From SVTX01 sp045538195 (GTDB lineage Bacteria > Bacillota > Clostridia > Oscillospirales > CAG-272): a stretch of DNA of 64,000 nt. The translations under genes were made by a program, and so were the position numbers. Location: contig JAZSRA010000055.1 in assembly GCA_045538195.1 (NCBI GenBank), positions 6,245-70,244 of the forward strand, given 5' to 3'. The stretch's first letter is position 1. Each line of letters begins with the position of its first letter. Below the pieces are notes generated by a model, which was given only the letters and a program-made list of their open reading frames with translations, did no database searches and was not told the origin of the DNA. Shown piece by piece: positions 42,213-51,009 of this stretch.

Positions 42213-42965
42213 TCATATAACCATCAACCCGACGATAGCTTCAAGGCAGGTCTCGCCTGCTTCGTTGAGCGTGCGAATTTCGATCTTGCTGTCGTCGTTC
42301 ATCTCGCTTCGAGTGACTGTAAGTGTCGCTCCCAGGTGGGACTCCTTCAAGTAGGAGAGCGAGAGCGAGCTGACGGTGTAGGCTTTGCCCTCATTACTCA
42401 TTTCATCAAGGAAATCGCAGATCATATCGGGATAGCGAGTGTTGTTCATGTGCATATTGTAGTCGATGTCGGAGTAGCTGATCTTGCGTTTGCCGACCTC
42501 AAAGAGGCACGCTTCCTTGGCGATTTTCGCCTTGGGGAGAAGAACGGCGGGGTCGACGGGATCGTCATAATAGAATTTTTCGCTCAAAAAGTCGTATGCA
42601 CTTGCTCTTACCATATTTTTCGTGTTAAGATCGATAAGCACCCATGTTGACGCCGCCTCGGCGATCTTCTCGCCGCCTCGCAGAATCTCAAAATAACGCA
42701 TAAAAATGTAGCTTTTGGCTTCCTTGCACCAGGTTCGGACCTCGATCTCCTCGTAGGCGTGGAGAGGCCTATAAATGTTCAGCGAAAGCGCGCCGAGGAT
42801 AAACGCAAGCCCTTTTTCGTCGCGCAACCATTCAAGAGGTAGCCCCGAGCTTTCGCACTGACGGTTTGCGGTCTCCTGCATATATTCTACGATCTTTGAG
42901 GGACGGACGCAGCGGTTGGCGTCGGTGTCGTGCCAGTTGGTTTTTATGTTATAAGAAAATTTCAT
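42213..42965 (-). CDS. Acyl-ACP thioesterase
   Basis: A 250-residue protein with two hotdog folds, typical of FatA/FatB-related bacterial thioesterases that release fatty acids from acyl carrier protein. Visible features are NIKTNWHDTDANRCVRPSKIVEYMQE, LSLNIYRPLHAYEEIEVRTWCKEAKSYIFMRYFEI, and the second-half catalytic region DIDYNMHMNNTRYPDMI. No Shine-Dalgarno site is obvious before the ATG. An acyl carrier protein gene lies at 63249 but the two are not linked. Confidence 0.88.
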   Translation of the reverse strand: MKFSYNIKTNWHDTDANRCVRPSKIVEYMQETANRQCESSGLPLEWLRDEKGLAFILGALSLNIYRPLHAYEEIEVRTWCKEAKSYIFMRYFEILRGGEKIAEAASTWVLIDLNTKNMVRASAYDFLSEKFYYDDPVDPAVLLPKAKIAKEACLFEVGKRKISYSDIDYNMHMNNTRYPDMICDFLDEMSNEGKAYTVSSLSLSYLKESHLGATLTVTRSEMNDDSKIEIRTLNEAGETCLEAIVGLMVI

Positions 42966-43019
42966 TATTATAATAAATTCGGGCTGTTCTAACCCTTACT
43001 TACCTTTTAAAACTTGTAG

Positions 43020-43038
43020 GGGCGACCATTGGTCGCCC
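43020..43038. repeat. GGGCGACC-ATT-GGTCGCCC palindrome
   Basis: A perfect 8-bp inverted repeat between fba and the thioesterase gene, with flanks TTGTAG and GTAC. Short palindromes of this kind are dispersed in many Clostridia genomes. It may help terminate fba. Confidence 0.6.
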
Positions 43039-43057
43039 GTACTTGATGATATTATAA

Positions 43058-44017
43058 TTAAAGCTTTCCTGCCGATCCAAGAACGTTCTCTATCTTATGA
43101 GCAACCATCTTCTTGACCTCGGCACGGGCAACGGTGAGGTAGGTTCTGGGGTCAAATACGTCGGGCTTTTCGGTAAGAACGCGGCGGATGCCTGCGGTCA
43201 TAGCGAGACGGATATCCGAGTCGATATTGATCTTACAAACAGCCATAGAAGCCGCCTTGCGGAGCTGCTCCTCGGGGATGCCTACTGCGTCGGGGAGCTT
43301 GCCGCCGATCGAGTTGATCTCCTGAACGTACTCCTGAGGAACGCTGGATGCACCGTGGAGAACGATGGGGAACTGGGGGAGTCTCTTTTCGATCTCCTCA
43401 AGAATATCGAAGCGGAGAGGGGGAGGGACGAGAATGCCCTGTTCGTTTCTGGTACACTGCTTGGGAGTGAACTTGTATGCTCCGTGGGATGTACCGATAG
43501 AGATAGCGAGAGAGTCAACGCCTGTCTTGGTAACAAACTCCTCAACCTCCTCGGGACGGGTGTAGGAGGACTTTTCCGCAACAACGTCATCCTCAACGCC
43601 GGCAAGTACGCCAAGCTCACCCTCAACGACTACGCCGCGCTCGTGAGCGTATTCAACTACCTTTCTGGTGAGGGCGATATTGTCCTCAAAGGAGTGGTGA
43701 GAGCCGTCGATCATTACGGAGGTGAATCCACCGTCGATACAAGCCTTGCAGATCTCGAAATCCGCACCGTGGTCAAGGTGGAGAGCGAGATCTACGCCGC
43801 TATCCTTAATAGCCGCATTAGCGAGAGCCATAAGGTACTCCTGCTTTGCGTATTTGCGAGCGCCCGCTGATACCTGAAGGATTACTGGGGAACGAAGCTC
43901 ACCTGCCGCCTCGGTGATAGCCTGAACTATCTCCATGTTGTTGATGTTAAAAGCACCGATAGCGTAACCGCCCTCGTATGCCTTTTTGAACATTTCTTTA
44001 GTGTTTACAAGTGCCAT
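43058..44017 (-). CDS. fba: Class II fructose-bisphosphate aldolase
   Basis: Splits fructose 1,6-bisphosphate into dihydroxyacetone phosphate and glyceraldehyde 3-phosphate with a zinc ion. The start at 44017 (MALVNTKEMF) has AAGAAAGG ten nt upstream; the upstream in-frame ATG would add 25 residues across the leader. Zinc and catalytic residues include HLDHG (His80, Asp82, His83), the glutamate region EGELGVLAGVEDD and HGASSVP. The 319-residue length and the sequence YKFTPKQCT are like FbaA of Firmicutes. Promoter at 44083-44111. Confidence 0.96.
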   Translation of the reverse strand: MALVNTKEMFKKAYEGGYAIGAFNINNMEIVQAITEAAGELRSPVILQVSAGARKYAKQEYLMALANAAIKDSGVDLALHLDHGADFEICKACIDGGFTSVMIDGSHHSFEDNIALTRKVVEYAHERGVVVEGELGVLAGVEDDVVAEKSSYTRPEEVEEFVTKTGVDSLAISIGTSHGAYKFTPKQCTRNEQGILVPPPLRFDILEEIEKRLPQFPIVLHGASSVPQEYVQEINSIGGKLPDAVGIPEEQLRKAASMAVCKINIDSDIRLAMTAGIRRVLTEKPDVFDPRTYLTVARAEVKKMVAHKIENVLGSAGKL

Positions 44018-44082
44018 TTTTCGTACCTTTCTTGTCTGACGATAAATAAGACAGACGAAATTGTATTTTATTCTTCTAATAT

Positions 44083-44111
44083 ATTTTACCATAACATTGA
44101 AGGAAAATCAA
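44083..44111 (-). promoter_or_regulatory. Sigma-A promoter of fba
   Basis: On the minus strand TTGATT, 17 nt, TAAAAT, with a leader of about 60 nt. Confidence 0.75.
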
Positions 44112-44164
44112 TAGGTGATGGTCATTTTTTTTCGACAAAATCCGCAAAAGGGGCGATTTTCGGG

Positions 44165-44215
44165 AAAAATAAGAATGAGGAGAGGTCAGCATCCGCAAAG
44201 ACGCCGATCTCCCCT
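44165..44215 (-). terminator. Terminator of MazF-like gene
   Basis: On the minus strand GGGGAGATCGGC pairs with GCTGACCTCTCC (G-T pairs included), followed by TCATTCTTATTTTT. Confidence 0.75.
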
Positions 44216-44222
44216 CGGTTTA

Positions 44223-44681
44223 TCAGCCTAAAACACCGTTGTCGCTACTCTGGTCGCGGTTGTAGTTATCTGCAACAGACGCCACTGCACCGTGGGTTGC
44301 ATCGGGAGACACACCGATGCCGGGATGCTCGACGCCAAGACCGAAGCTTACCGCTATGGCATTGTTGACTTGTGTCATTACCGCGCCGTCAAGATGACCC
44401 ATTTTCTCCTTTAGGCGACGTTTGTCCAGTGTTCGTATCTGTTCAAGCAGAATTACCGAGTCCTTTGCAAGTCCGACCTTGTCGGCGTGGATGTCGATGT
44501 GGGTCGGGAGTCTGGTCTTACCCATACGGGAGGTGATGGCGGCGGCGATGACCGTTGGACTGTAACGGTTGCCTACGTCGTTTTGTATGATAAGTACCGG
44601 ACGGAGTCCACCCTGCTCGCTCCCTACCACAGGACTCAGATCTGCGTAAAATATATCTCCTCGTCTGATATTTGTCAGCAT
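44223..44681 (-). CDS. MazF/PemK family endoribonuclease (NdoA-like) with C-terminal extension
   Basis: A 152-residue protein whose first 115 residues match the sequence-specific mRNA interferase NdoA/MazF: RRGDIFYADLSPVVGSEQGGLRPVLIIQND, YSPTVIAAAITS, and DSVILLEQIRTLDKRRL. The ATG at 44681 is preferred over a TTG two codons upstream because AAAGGAA is better spaced. NdoA is usually about 115 residues; here 35 extra residues (GVEHPGIGVSPDATHGAVASVADNYN...) form a low-complexity tail. In Bacilli a MazE-type antitoxin gene precedes it, but no such ORF is recognised upstream, so it may be a stand-alone RNase. Confidence 0.88.
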   Translation of the reverse strand: MLTNIRRGDIFYADLSPVVGSEQGGLRPVLIIQNDVGNRYSPTVIAAAITSRMGKTRLPTHIDIHADKVGLAKDSVILLEQIRTLDKRRLKEKMGHLDGAVMTQVNNAIAVSFGLGVEHPGIGVSPDATHGAVASVADNYNRDQSSDNGVLG

Positions 44682-44929
44682 TTTCAAATATTCCTTTCGC
44701 TTTAATTGCGCTTCCGCGGCGCTTTTTGGAGCCTACCTATGTCGTTAGGAATATTCTTGCCGCAGATAGCGGGCTTTTAATCATAAAAAGGGAAATATCC
44801 TGCTTTTTTTGAGGAGCGGTATATCGACACAAAACGCCCCTCTGTTTACAGTTTATGCCGAAATGGACAGCCGTGTCATTGAAAGCACCGGGTAAGACGA
44901 GGCTGAGAACAAAATTAACCTCGTCTTAC

Positions 44930-44958
44930 TTGACTTTTTTGCGGTTTTGATGTATTAT
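44930..44958 (+). promoter_or_regulatory. Sigma-A promoter of the sulfatase/YidC-fusion operon
   Basis: TTGACT, 17 nt, TATTAT, about 50 nt before the ATG at 45011. A hairpin AAGACGAGG/CCTCGTCTT lies just upstream at about 44895-44927. Confidence 0.7.
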
Positions 44959-45010
44959 ATATAGATAAGTGTTTATTTTAATATTAATATAATTTTGGGA
45001 GGTACGCTTG

Positions 45011-46783
45011 ATGAACTCTGACGTCATCAAAACCGAGGAAACAAGACAGCATGGTAATGAACGGAAAAAGACGTTCCCTCAAAAGCTTTTGCCCGCGATA
45101 CTTTTATCCTTGGCGGCGCCCTTTACCGTCTGCATTTTCGGACCCTTTGATATATATAGCGGAAATTTGCAGGAATTTTTGTTTTCTCTTGGCGATTTTT
45201 TGCCCTATACGTTGCCATTTGCCCTTGTAGCGGCGGCGGTGATCTTCCTGTCCTTGATCTTTTTGAGAGGCATAGCCTTTGATATAGGCTGCGCCACCGT
45301 CACATGGATCTCTCTGATGCTTTTCGTCCAGAGAAATTATCTCAACCCCCTTTTAGGAGGGTCTTTCCTTGAAGGAGACGGAAACAACACTCTCACCCTC
45401 GGCGAAGGAGCAATAGTCCTCAATACGGTAATATGGTTAGCCGTGGGAGCGGGTTTGATCGTGGGCGCGATATTTCTTCGCAAAAAGAGCGGGGAGATCG
45501 TGAGTACTGTGGTGACTATCGCCATGATCGCCCTTATCGGTATGCAGGCGGTGACGTTTGGAATAACCTCGCTCACGTCGGACGTGTTCGTTCCCGTGCT
45601 TGACAGACAGGAAGGGCAGAAGATACTGACCTACGATAATATAGACAAGCTCTCGTACGGCAACAATATAGTCTTTTTCCTCGTAGACCGCTTTGACGCG
45701 AATTATTACGAGGATATGGTCAAAAAGGATCCTGACTTTTTCTCGGCGCTTGACGGATTTACTCACTTTTCGGATTACACCAGCCTTTACGCCCGTACCT
45801 ATCCTGCCGTCGCGTCGATACTGACGGGCAAGGACCACGATTATTTCGGGGGTTCAACATCTGCCGCGTTTGAGCGTTTTTACGGTGACGGCGGCGGAAT
45901 GCTGGGCGTCCTCAAGGAAAACGGATACAGTATAAATCTCTATACCGAAAAGAAATATGCGTATAACGACGCCTCGGTCATGGATGATTACGTAGACAAT
46001 ACCAAGGGCCTCGAAAGGTATTCGATAGACAACAATTTCACTCTTGCGAGGGATATGGTTCTTTTGTCTCTTAGCCAATATCTTCCCGTTGCGGCGAGAG
46101 GATGGTCGAGCTATCTAAGCACGCCCACCTTTAACGATCACGCTCTGTACGAGTCGACCGAAGACGAAATGTTTGCGGTCAACTCCAAGGCGACTGCCGA
46201 TCTTTTGCAGCGTCTTGAGGAGAGCGGTATGCAGACTGTGGACGGAGAAGGACGCTTTACCTTTATCCACCTTTACGGCTGCCACAACATGTCAAAGACC
46301 TCAACGCAGAATATCGAGCATACCTTTAATCTTATCTATTATTATATCGATCAGATGAAGGCGCTGGGCGTATACGAGGACGCAACGATAATCATAACGG
46401 GCGACCATGCGGCGGCGATTGACGACTACAAGGTGCTGGGCGACGCCAGTGAGCAGGACGACGGAACGAGAGTTACCGCTATGCTCTTTAAGCGGAGCGG
46501 AGACGGCGGCACGCCGCTTGCCTCCTCGGCGTCACAGATCTCGCAGGACGAGCTTTGGGCAACTATATGGGAGTCCGAAGGTTTGACAGAAGAAAAGCGC
46601 GGAGAGAGCTTTTTTGACATCCCTGAGGGCATCGACAGAGAAAGACGCTATATCTTTGAGGTATACAGAAGCTCAAAGAAAAACGGACTTAAATATAACC
46701 GTCTTTACGAATACAAGATTATCGGCAACGCCAACGACGGCGACAGCTGGAGTGTCGTTCATGAGACGGATATTATCCATTAA
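45011..46783 (+). CDS. Membrane sulfatase-fold (alkaline phosphatase superfamily) enzyme (1)
   Basis: A 590-residue protein with about five transmembrane helices in the first 200 residues and a large outside catalytic domain. The first metal site is NNIVFFLVDRFDANYY and the nucleophile region SLYARTYPAVASILTG (candidate Thr). The late ligands lie in FTFIHLYGCHN and ATIIITGDHAAAIDD. This is the layout of LtaS-like and phosphoethanolamine transferase-like enzymes that move phospho-head groups to envelope polymers. It is not a sulfatase in the strict sense because no C/S-x-P-x-R is present. The ATG at 45011 has GGGAGGT seven nt upstream. A paralogue follows after 50 nt. It is likely an envelope polymer-modifying or polymerising enzyme. 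Confidence 0.8.
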   Translation: MNSDVIKTEETRQHGNERKKTFPQKLLPAILLSLAAPFTVCIFGPFDIYSGNLQEFLFSLGDFLPYTLPFALVAAAVIFLSLIFLRGIAFDIGCATVTWISLMLFVQRNYLNPLLGGSFLEGDGNNTLTLGEGAIVLNTVIWLAVGAGLIVGAIFLRKKSGEIVSTVVTIAMIALIGMQAVTFGITSLTSDVFVPVLDRQEGQKILTYDNIDKLSYGNNIVFFLVDRFDANYYEDMVKKDPDFFSALDGFTHFSDYTSLYARTYPAVASILTGKDHDYFGGSTSAAFERFYGDGGGMLGVLKENGYSINLYTEKKYAYNDASVMDDYVDNTKGLERYSIDNNFTLARDMVLLSLSQYLPVAARGWSSYLSTPTFNDHALYESTEDEMFAVNSKATADLLQRLEESGMQTVDGEGRFTFIHLYGCHNMSKTSTQNIEHTFNLIYYYIDQMKALGVYEDATIIITGDHAAAIDDYKVLGDASEQDDGTRVTAMLFKRSGDGGTPLASSASQISQDELWATIWESEGLTEEKRGESFFDIPEGIDRERRYIFEVYRSSKKNGLKYNRLYEYKIIGNANDGDSWSVVHETDIIH

Positions 46784-46833
46784 CCTAACAGCGAGGATAT
46801 ATCGGTTGATATTTCGGAGGAATTACAAAAAGA

Positions 46834-48774
46834 ATGTATTCAAGCACAAATAACGGGTCTTGTGAAAGCCGCGGGAAAAGCAAGACGGAGAGGATAGCTT
46901 TAAAACAAAAGCTTCTGCCCGCGGTGCTTTTGTCATTGGCTATGCCGCTGACAGTCTGTGTTTTCGGCCCGTTCGATATTTATTACGGGAATATGGATGA
47001 ATTCCGATATTCTCTTACCGACTTTTTGCCGCTCTGCGCTCTTGGGGCGTTCATCATAGCGGCGGTCATCTTTACCGTCCTTATGCTTCTTCGCGGCAGG
47101 GCTTACCGTATAACAAGCGGAGTTATTTTCGCGGTTTCTATTCTGCTTTTTGCACAGAGAAGCTTTATGAATATGGGCGTTGACGCTCTTGTGGGCGACG
47201 GAGTGGGAACTCACGGAGTCGAGCTTGTGCCGTTGATATTCAACACTCTTATATGGGCGGCGATTATCGGCGGAGCGGTGGTTGCGGTCGTGTTGCTTTC
47301 CAAAAAGCATACAGAGCTTATAGAGACCGTGACCGTAATAGCCATGATAACCCTGATAGGCATGCAGGGCGTCAGTATGCTGGTGTTTTCGCTTACAAGC
47401 GACGTCTGGACACGTGTTGACGAGCGCAAGCAGCTCAGCAACGCCGAGGCGGGAAAGACCGACGTCCTGACTTTTGACGGCTTTGCGGAGCTTTCGAGCG
47501 AGAAGAACGTGGTGGTGTTTATCGTTGACAGATTTGACGCGGCGTACTACGATAAGATGCTTGAGAGCGATCCCGAGTTTTTTAAGGAGCTTGACGGCTT
47601 CACCTATTTTAACGATTATACCAGCCTTTATTGCCGCACCTATCCTGCCGTGACGTCTATGCTGACAGGAATAGACAACGATTTTTCAACCAGCAGGACC
47701 GAGTATTTCGACAAGGTGTACTCTGACGGCGGACACCTGAGGACGCTTAAGGAGCATGGCTACGACATAAACCTTTACACCAAGGAATACTACGCGTACG
47801 AAAACGCCTCGATTATGGGCGAGTACGTAGATAACGTGACCTCGGTCTCGGGCTATTACGTCAAGGAGCCGTTTCTTCTGTCCTTTGACATGATAAGACT
47901 GTCCTTTTCGAGCTACCTGCCCTTTATTGCCAAGGGGTCTATGGGATATATGAGTACGCCCGATTTTAACGCCCATACCGTTTACGAGCTGGAGGGCAAG
48001 GACGGCGAGAAGGATATAATTCCTTATGACTCGGATCTTAAAACGGTTTCCGGTCAGGTTGAAAATTCAAAATTTTCTGCCGTGGAGCAAAGAGGTAAGT
48101 TCACCTTTATACATCTTGACGGGTGCCATACGCCGATCTCCTACGACGAAAACTGGGAGCCAGCCATAAGCTACGATTCCGACGTGGCGATTAAACTGAA
48201 TTTTACCATCATATATAAATATATTGAAGAAATGAAGCAGCTCGGTGTTTACGAGGACGCTACGATCGTGATCACGGGAGACCACCCCTACGCGGTAGAC
48301 GATTACAGTCTTATCGGCGAGGGTGACGGCGACAGAGAGGATGAGGAGTCCACCGAAGTCGAAACCGAAGCTGAGACCGATCAGGGCGGCGACGGAGACC
48401 GTGAGCCGAGCGGCGACGGAGAGAACGGAAACGAAAAGGACCGCGGAATCAGAGTTACGGCGATGTTCTTCAAAAAGAGCGGAGACGCGGGGCAAGAGAT
48501 ACGCACATCCACGGCACAGATCTCACAGGACGAGCTTTGGAACACCATATTTGACTCAGAGGGACTTCTTGATGCCAAGAACGGGCTTTCGTTCTTTGAT
48601 ATTCCCGAGGGAGAGGACAGAGAGCGAAGATATCTGCTTCAGATCACCGCCAATGCCCTTGTAAATCAGCTTGACGAGGATCAGATAGTGGAATATAAGA
48701 TTACAGGCACCGCTCTTGATCCCGAAAACTGGGAAATAGTAAAGAGAACCGACGTCGGCGATCTTTATAAATAA
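46834..48774 (+). CDS. Membrane sulfatase-fold (alkaline phosphatase superfamily) enzyme (2), paralogue
   Basis: A 646-residue paralogue of the preceding protein with the same order of helices and motifs: NVVVFIVDRFDAAYY, SLYCRTYPAVTSMLTG, FTFIHLDGCHTP and ATIVITGDHPYAVDD. It differs by an acidic, low-complexity insertion at about residues 493-535 (runs of GDGDRE, ESTEVETEAE and GDGENGNEK) right after the GDH metal site, where the first protein has only a short DASEQDDG. The duplication suggests two related reactions on one polymer. It is 13 nt before the YidC-fusion gene. GGAGG lies 12 nt before the ATG. Confidence 0.8.
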   Translation: MYSSTNNGSCESRGKSKTERIALKQKLLPAVLLSLAMPLTVCVFGPFDIYYGNMDEFRYSLTDFLPLCALGAFIIAAVIFTVLMLLRGRAYRITSGVIFAVSILLFAQRSFMNMGVDALVGDGVGTHGVELVPLIFNTLIWAAIIGGAVVAVVLLSKKHTELIETVTVIAMITLIGMQGVSMLVFSLTSDVWTRVDERKQLSNAEAGKTDVLTFDGFAELSSEKNVVVFIVDRFDAAYYDKMLESDPEFFKELDGFTYFNDYTSLYCRTYPAVTSMLTGIDNDFSTSRTEYFDKVYSDGGHLRTLKEHGYDINLYTKEYYAYENASIMGEYVDNVTSVSGYYVKEPFLLSFDMIRLSFSSYLPFIAKGSMGYMSTPDFNAHTVYELEGKDGEKDIIPYDSDLKTVSGQVENSKFSAVEQRGKFTFIHLDGCHTPISYDENWEPAISYDSDVAIKLNFTIIYKYIEEMKQLGVYEDATIVITGDHPYAVDDYSLIGEGDGDREDEESTEVETEAETDQGGDGDREPSGDGENGNEKDRGIRVTAMFFKKSGDAGQEIRTSTAQISQDELWNTIFDSEGLLDAKNGLSFFDIPEGEDRERRYLLQITANALVNQLDEDQIVEYKITGTALDPENWEIVKRTDVGDLYK

Positions 48775-48787
48775 ATAGGAGAGAAAA

Positions 48788-50884
48788 ATGGATCAGATCT
48801 TGTATTATATATGTATTCCTCTCGGAATGCTTATGAAATGGCTCTGGCAGACGGTGGGTGACTACGGATTTGCTATAATCCTGTTCACCCTTGCCACAAA
48901 GCTTGTGTTGCTTCCCGTATCGGTATGGATACACAAAAACTCTATACAGATGGTAAAGATACAACCCGAGATCAACATGATAAAAGTCAAGCACTACGGA
49001 GACAGTGACACTATTGCCGACGAGCAGGCAAGGCTTTTCAAGCAGGCAAAGTATCACCCTATGCTCTCGCTCGTTCCGCTTGCTTTGCAGATAATTTTGC
49101 TGCTTGGCGTGGTGTTTATCATCAATCACCCACTCAGCTACTTGTTCTCGGTCAGTGACGGAAACGTGTTGGCTCTCGCGGCACATCTCGGACTCAACAC
49201 CGAGGATTCGGCGTTTCAGCTTGGGATCGTCGAGGCGATAAAGAACGGAACGCTTACCGCGTCAGCATCTGTTGCGGGAGTTGACGGTGCCACTCTTGCG
49301 GGAATAGTTGAAAGCGTGCAGGCGTTTGATCTTTCCTTCTTTGGCATCGACCTCTCGGTAATTCCTACGGCGACTTGGGGCTGGTATACTCTCGTTCCCG
49401 TGGCGGCGGGACTTTCATCCTTCGTTCTTTGCTTTACGCAGAATATTTCCAACGTGCTTCAGAGCGAGCAGAGCAATTTTAACAAATACGGCGTAATGGC
49501 TTTTTCTATCTCGCTTTCGGTAGTACTCGGTTGCATCGTTCCCACGGGTACGGCATTCTACTGGATACTCGGAAACCTTTTCTCGGTGGCGCAGATGTAT
49601 ATTCTTAATGCCATCATAAATCCCAAAAGATACGTCGACTACGAGGCGCTTGAACGTAGCCGCGAGGAGCTGAAAAAGATAGAGGCTCTTGAACCTGCCA
49701 AGAAAAAGGACGCCGATTGGAAGGAAAACCGCAAGAGAGAGCGTCAGGATTATAAGAAATTTTTCAAAATAGTCAACAAGCACCTTGTTATCTACTCGGA
49801 AAAGAGCGGATTTTACAAGTACTATAAGAGCCTTATCGAAGAGCTGACCTCTCGCTCAAATATCACAGTCCACTACGTTACAAATGACCCCAAGGACGTA
49901 ATTTTTGAGGTGGCAAAGACCAATCCACAGATAAAGCCCTACTATATCGGACTTAAAAAGACGATTCCGCTTATGATGAAAATGGAAGCCGATATGGTTG
50001 TCATGACCACACCCGATCTTGACAAGTATTATCTCAAAAAGTCGATAATGAAAAAGGACATCGAGTACGTCTACGTTCCTCACGCGCTTATGAGTATGCA
50101 CATGGGAATGAAGGAGGGGTCTCTTGATGCCTTTGATACCGTGTTCTGTGCGGGAGAGCATATAAAGAGGGAAGTGGCGGCGACGGTCAAGTGTTACGGT
50201 CTGAAAGAAAAGACCCTCGTTGAGTTCGGTTATCCTCTCGCTGATGATCTTATCGCCATAGGCGAGAGCGAGAGAGCGACGCACAAGAAGGACGGCAGAC
50301 GCGAGATCCTTATCGCTCCCACCTGGAACGAGGACAATATTCTCGACTCCTGCATCGACGAAATGCTTGAAAAGCTGCTCTCGGACGAGTATCATATCAC
50401 CGTGCGTCCTCACCCCGAGTACGTAAAGAGATACGGACCTCGTATGCAGGCGATCGTTGATAAATGGCAGGACAAAGTGGGCGACGGTCTTACCTTCGAG
50501 CTTGATTTTTCGGGCAATTCCTCGATCTATTCCTCCGACCTTATGATAACCGACTGGTCGGGTATATCCTTTGAATACAGCTTTGCTACAAAGCGTCCCG
50601 TACTGTTCGTCAATACCAAAATGAAGGTTCTGAATCCCAACTGGGAGAAGATCGGCTGCGAGCCTATCGAGATCACTCTCCGCGACGAGATCGGTATTTC
50701 TATTGAAAAGAGCGACGTTGGGGACGTTGACAAGTACGTCTCCGATATGCTCGGCCGCTCGGGCGAGTTTGAGGAGAAAATAGACGCGGCTCTCCACAAG
50801 GCGGTCTACAATGTAGGCTCGGGAGCAAAGGTCGGCGCAAAGTATATCCTTGGTAGCATCGCTGCCAGAAAAAAGAAAAGCTGA
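48788..50884 (+). CDS. Fusion of YidC/Oxa1-type membrane insertase domain and CDP-glycerol glycerophosphotransferase domain
   Basis: A 698-residue protein. Residues 1-290 form a YidC/Oxa1 core: the YGFAIILFTLATKLVLLPVS helix, then QMVKIQPEINMIKVKHYGD with a cytoplasmic coiled region, FKQAKYHPMLSLVPLALQIILL, and late helices with VPTGTAFYWILGNLFSVAQMYIL. The groove arginine of SpoIIIJ/YidC2 (TILIRLLILP in B. subtilis) is Lys38 here. A charged linker of about 40 residues leads to residues 330-698, a GT-B fold like TagB/TagF (PF04464): ITVRPHPEYVKRYG and SSDLMITDWSGISFEYSFATKRPVLFV. These enzymes add glycerol phosphate from CDP-glycerol to teichoic acid chains. It is the last gene of the operon, with AGGAGAG before its ATG. 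The fusion would place a polymer-building domain on an insertase-type membrane base. Confidence 0.85.
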   Translation: MDQILYYICIPLGMLMKWLWQTVGDYGFAIILFTLATKLVLLPVSVWIHKNSIQMVKIQPEINMIKVKHYGDSDTIADEQARLFKQAKYHPMLSLVPLALQIILLLGVVFIINHPLSYLFSVSDGNVLALAAHLGLNTEDSAFQLGIVEAIKNGTLTASASVAGVDGATLAGIVESVQAFDLSFFGIDLSVIPTATWGWYTLVPVAAGLSSFVLCFTQNISNVLQSEQSNFNKYGVMAFSISLSVVLGCIVPTGTAFYWILGNLFSVAQMYILNAIINPKRYVDYEALERSREELKKIEALEPAKKKDADWKENRKRERQDYKKFFKIVNKHLVIYSEKSGFYKYYKSLIEELTSRSNITVHYVTNDPKDVIFEVAKTNPQIKPYYIGLKKTIPLMMKMEADMVVMTTPDLDKYYLKKSIMKKDIEYVYVPHALMSMHMGMKEGSLDAFDTVFCAGEHIKREVAATVKCYGLKEKTLVEFGYPLADDLIAIGESERATHKKDGRREILIAPTWNEDNILDSCIDEMLEKLLSDEYHITVRPHPEYVKRYGPRMQAIVDKWQDKVGDGLTFELDFSGNSSIYSSDLMITDWSGISFEYSFATKRPVLFVNTKMKVLNPNWEKIGCEPIEITLRDEIGISIEKSDVGDVDKYVSDMLGRSGEFEEKIDAALHKAVYNVGSGAKVGAKYILGSIAARKKKS

Positions 50885-50926
50885 AAAAAGCTTTAAATCG
50901 AAGAAAGATCTGACGAAAACAAAGAG

Positions 50927-50955
50927 TTGACAAAAACCGAAAGTTGTGATATAAT
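50927..50955 (+). promoter_or_regulatory. Sigma-A promoter of small membrane protein gene
   Basis: TTGACA, 17 nt, TATAAT. It starts about 45 nt after the YidC-fusion stop, so the small gene can be expressed separately. Confidence 0.85.
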
Positions 50956-51009
50956 ATCCGATGATAAGAGCAAGGTCTCGCATATCGAGGCAAAAAGGAG
51001 GTTTTTGTT

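Noticed and set aside
42213..42965. Part of a fatty-acid synthesis operon
   Set aside because: Neighbours are an aldolase and a DUF6809-like gene; no fab genes are nearby.
45011..46783. True sulfatase
   Set aside because: No C/S-x-P-x-R formylglycine motif is present; the position has RTYPAVASILTG, fitting a phosphotransferase or phosphodiesterase of the superfamily.
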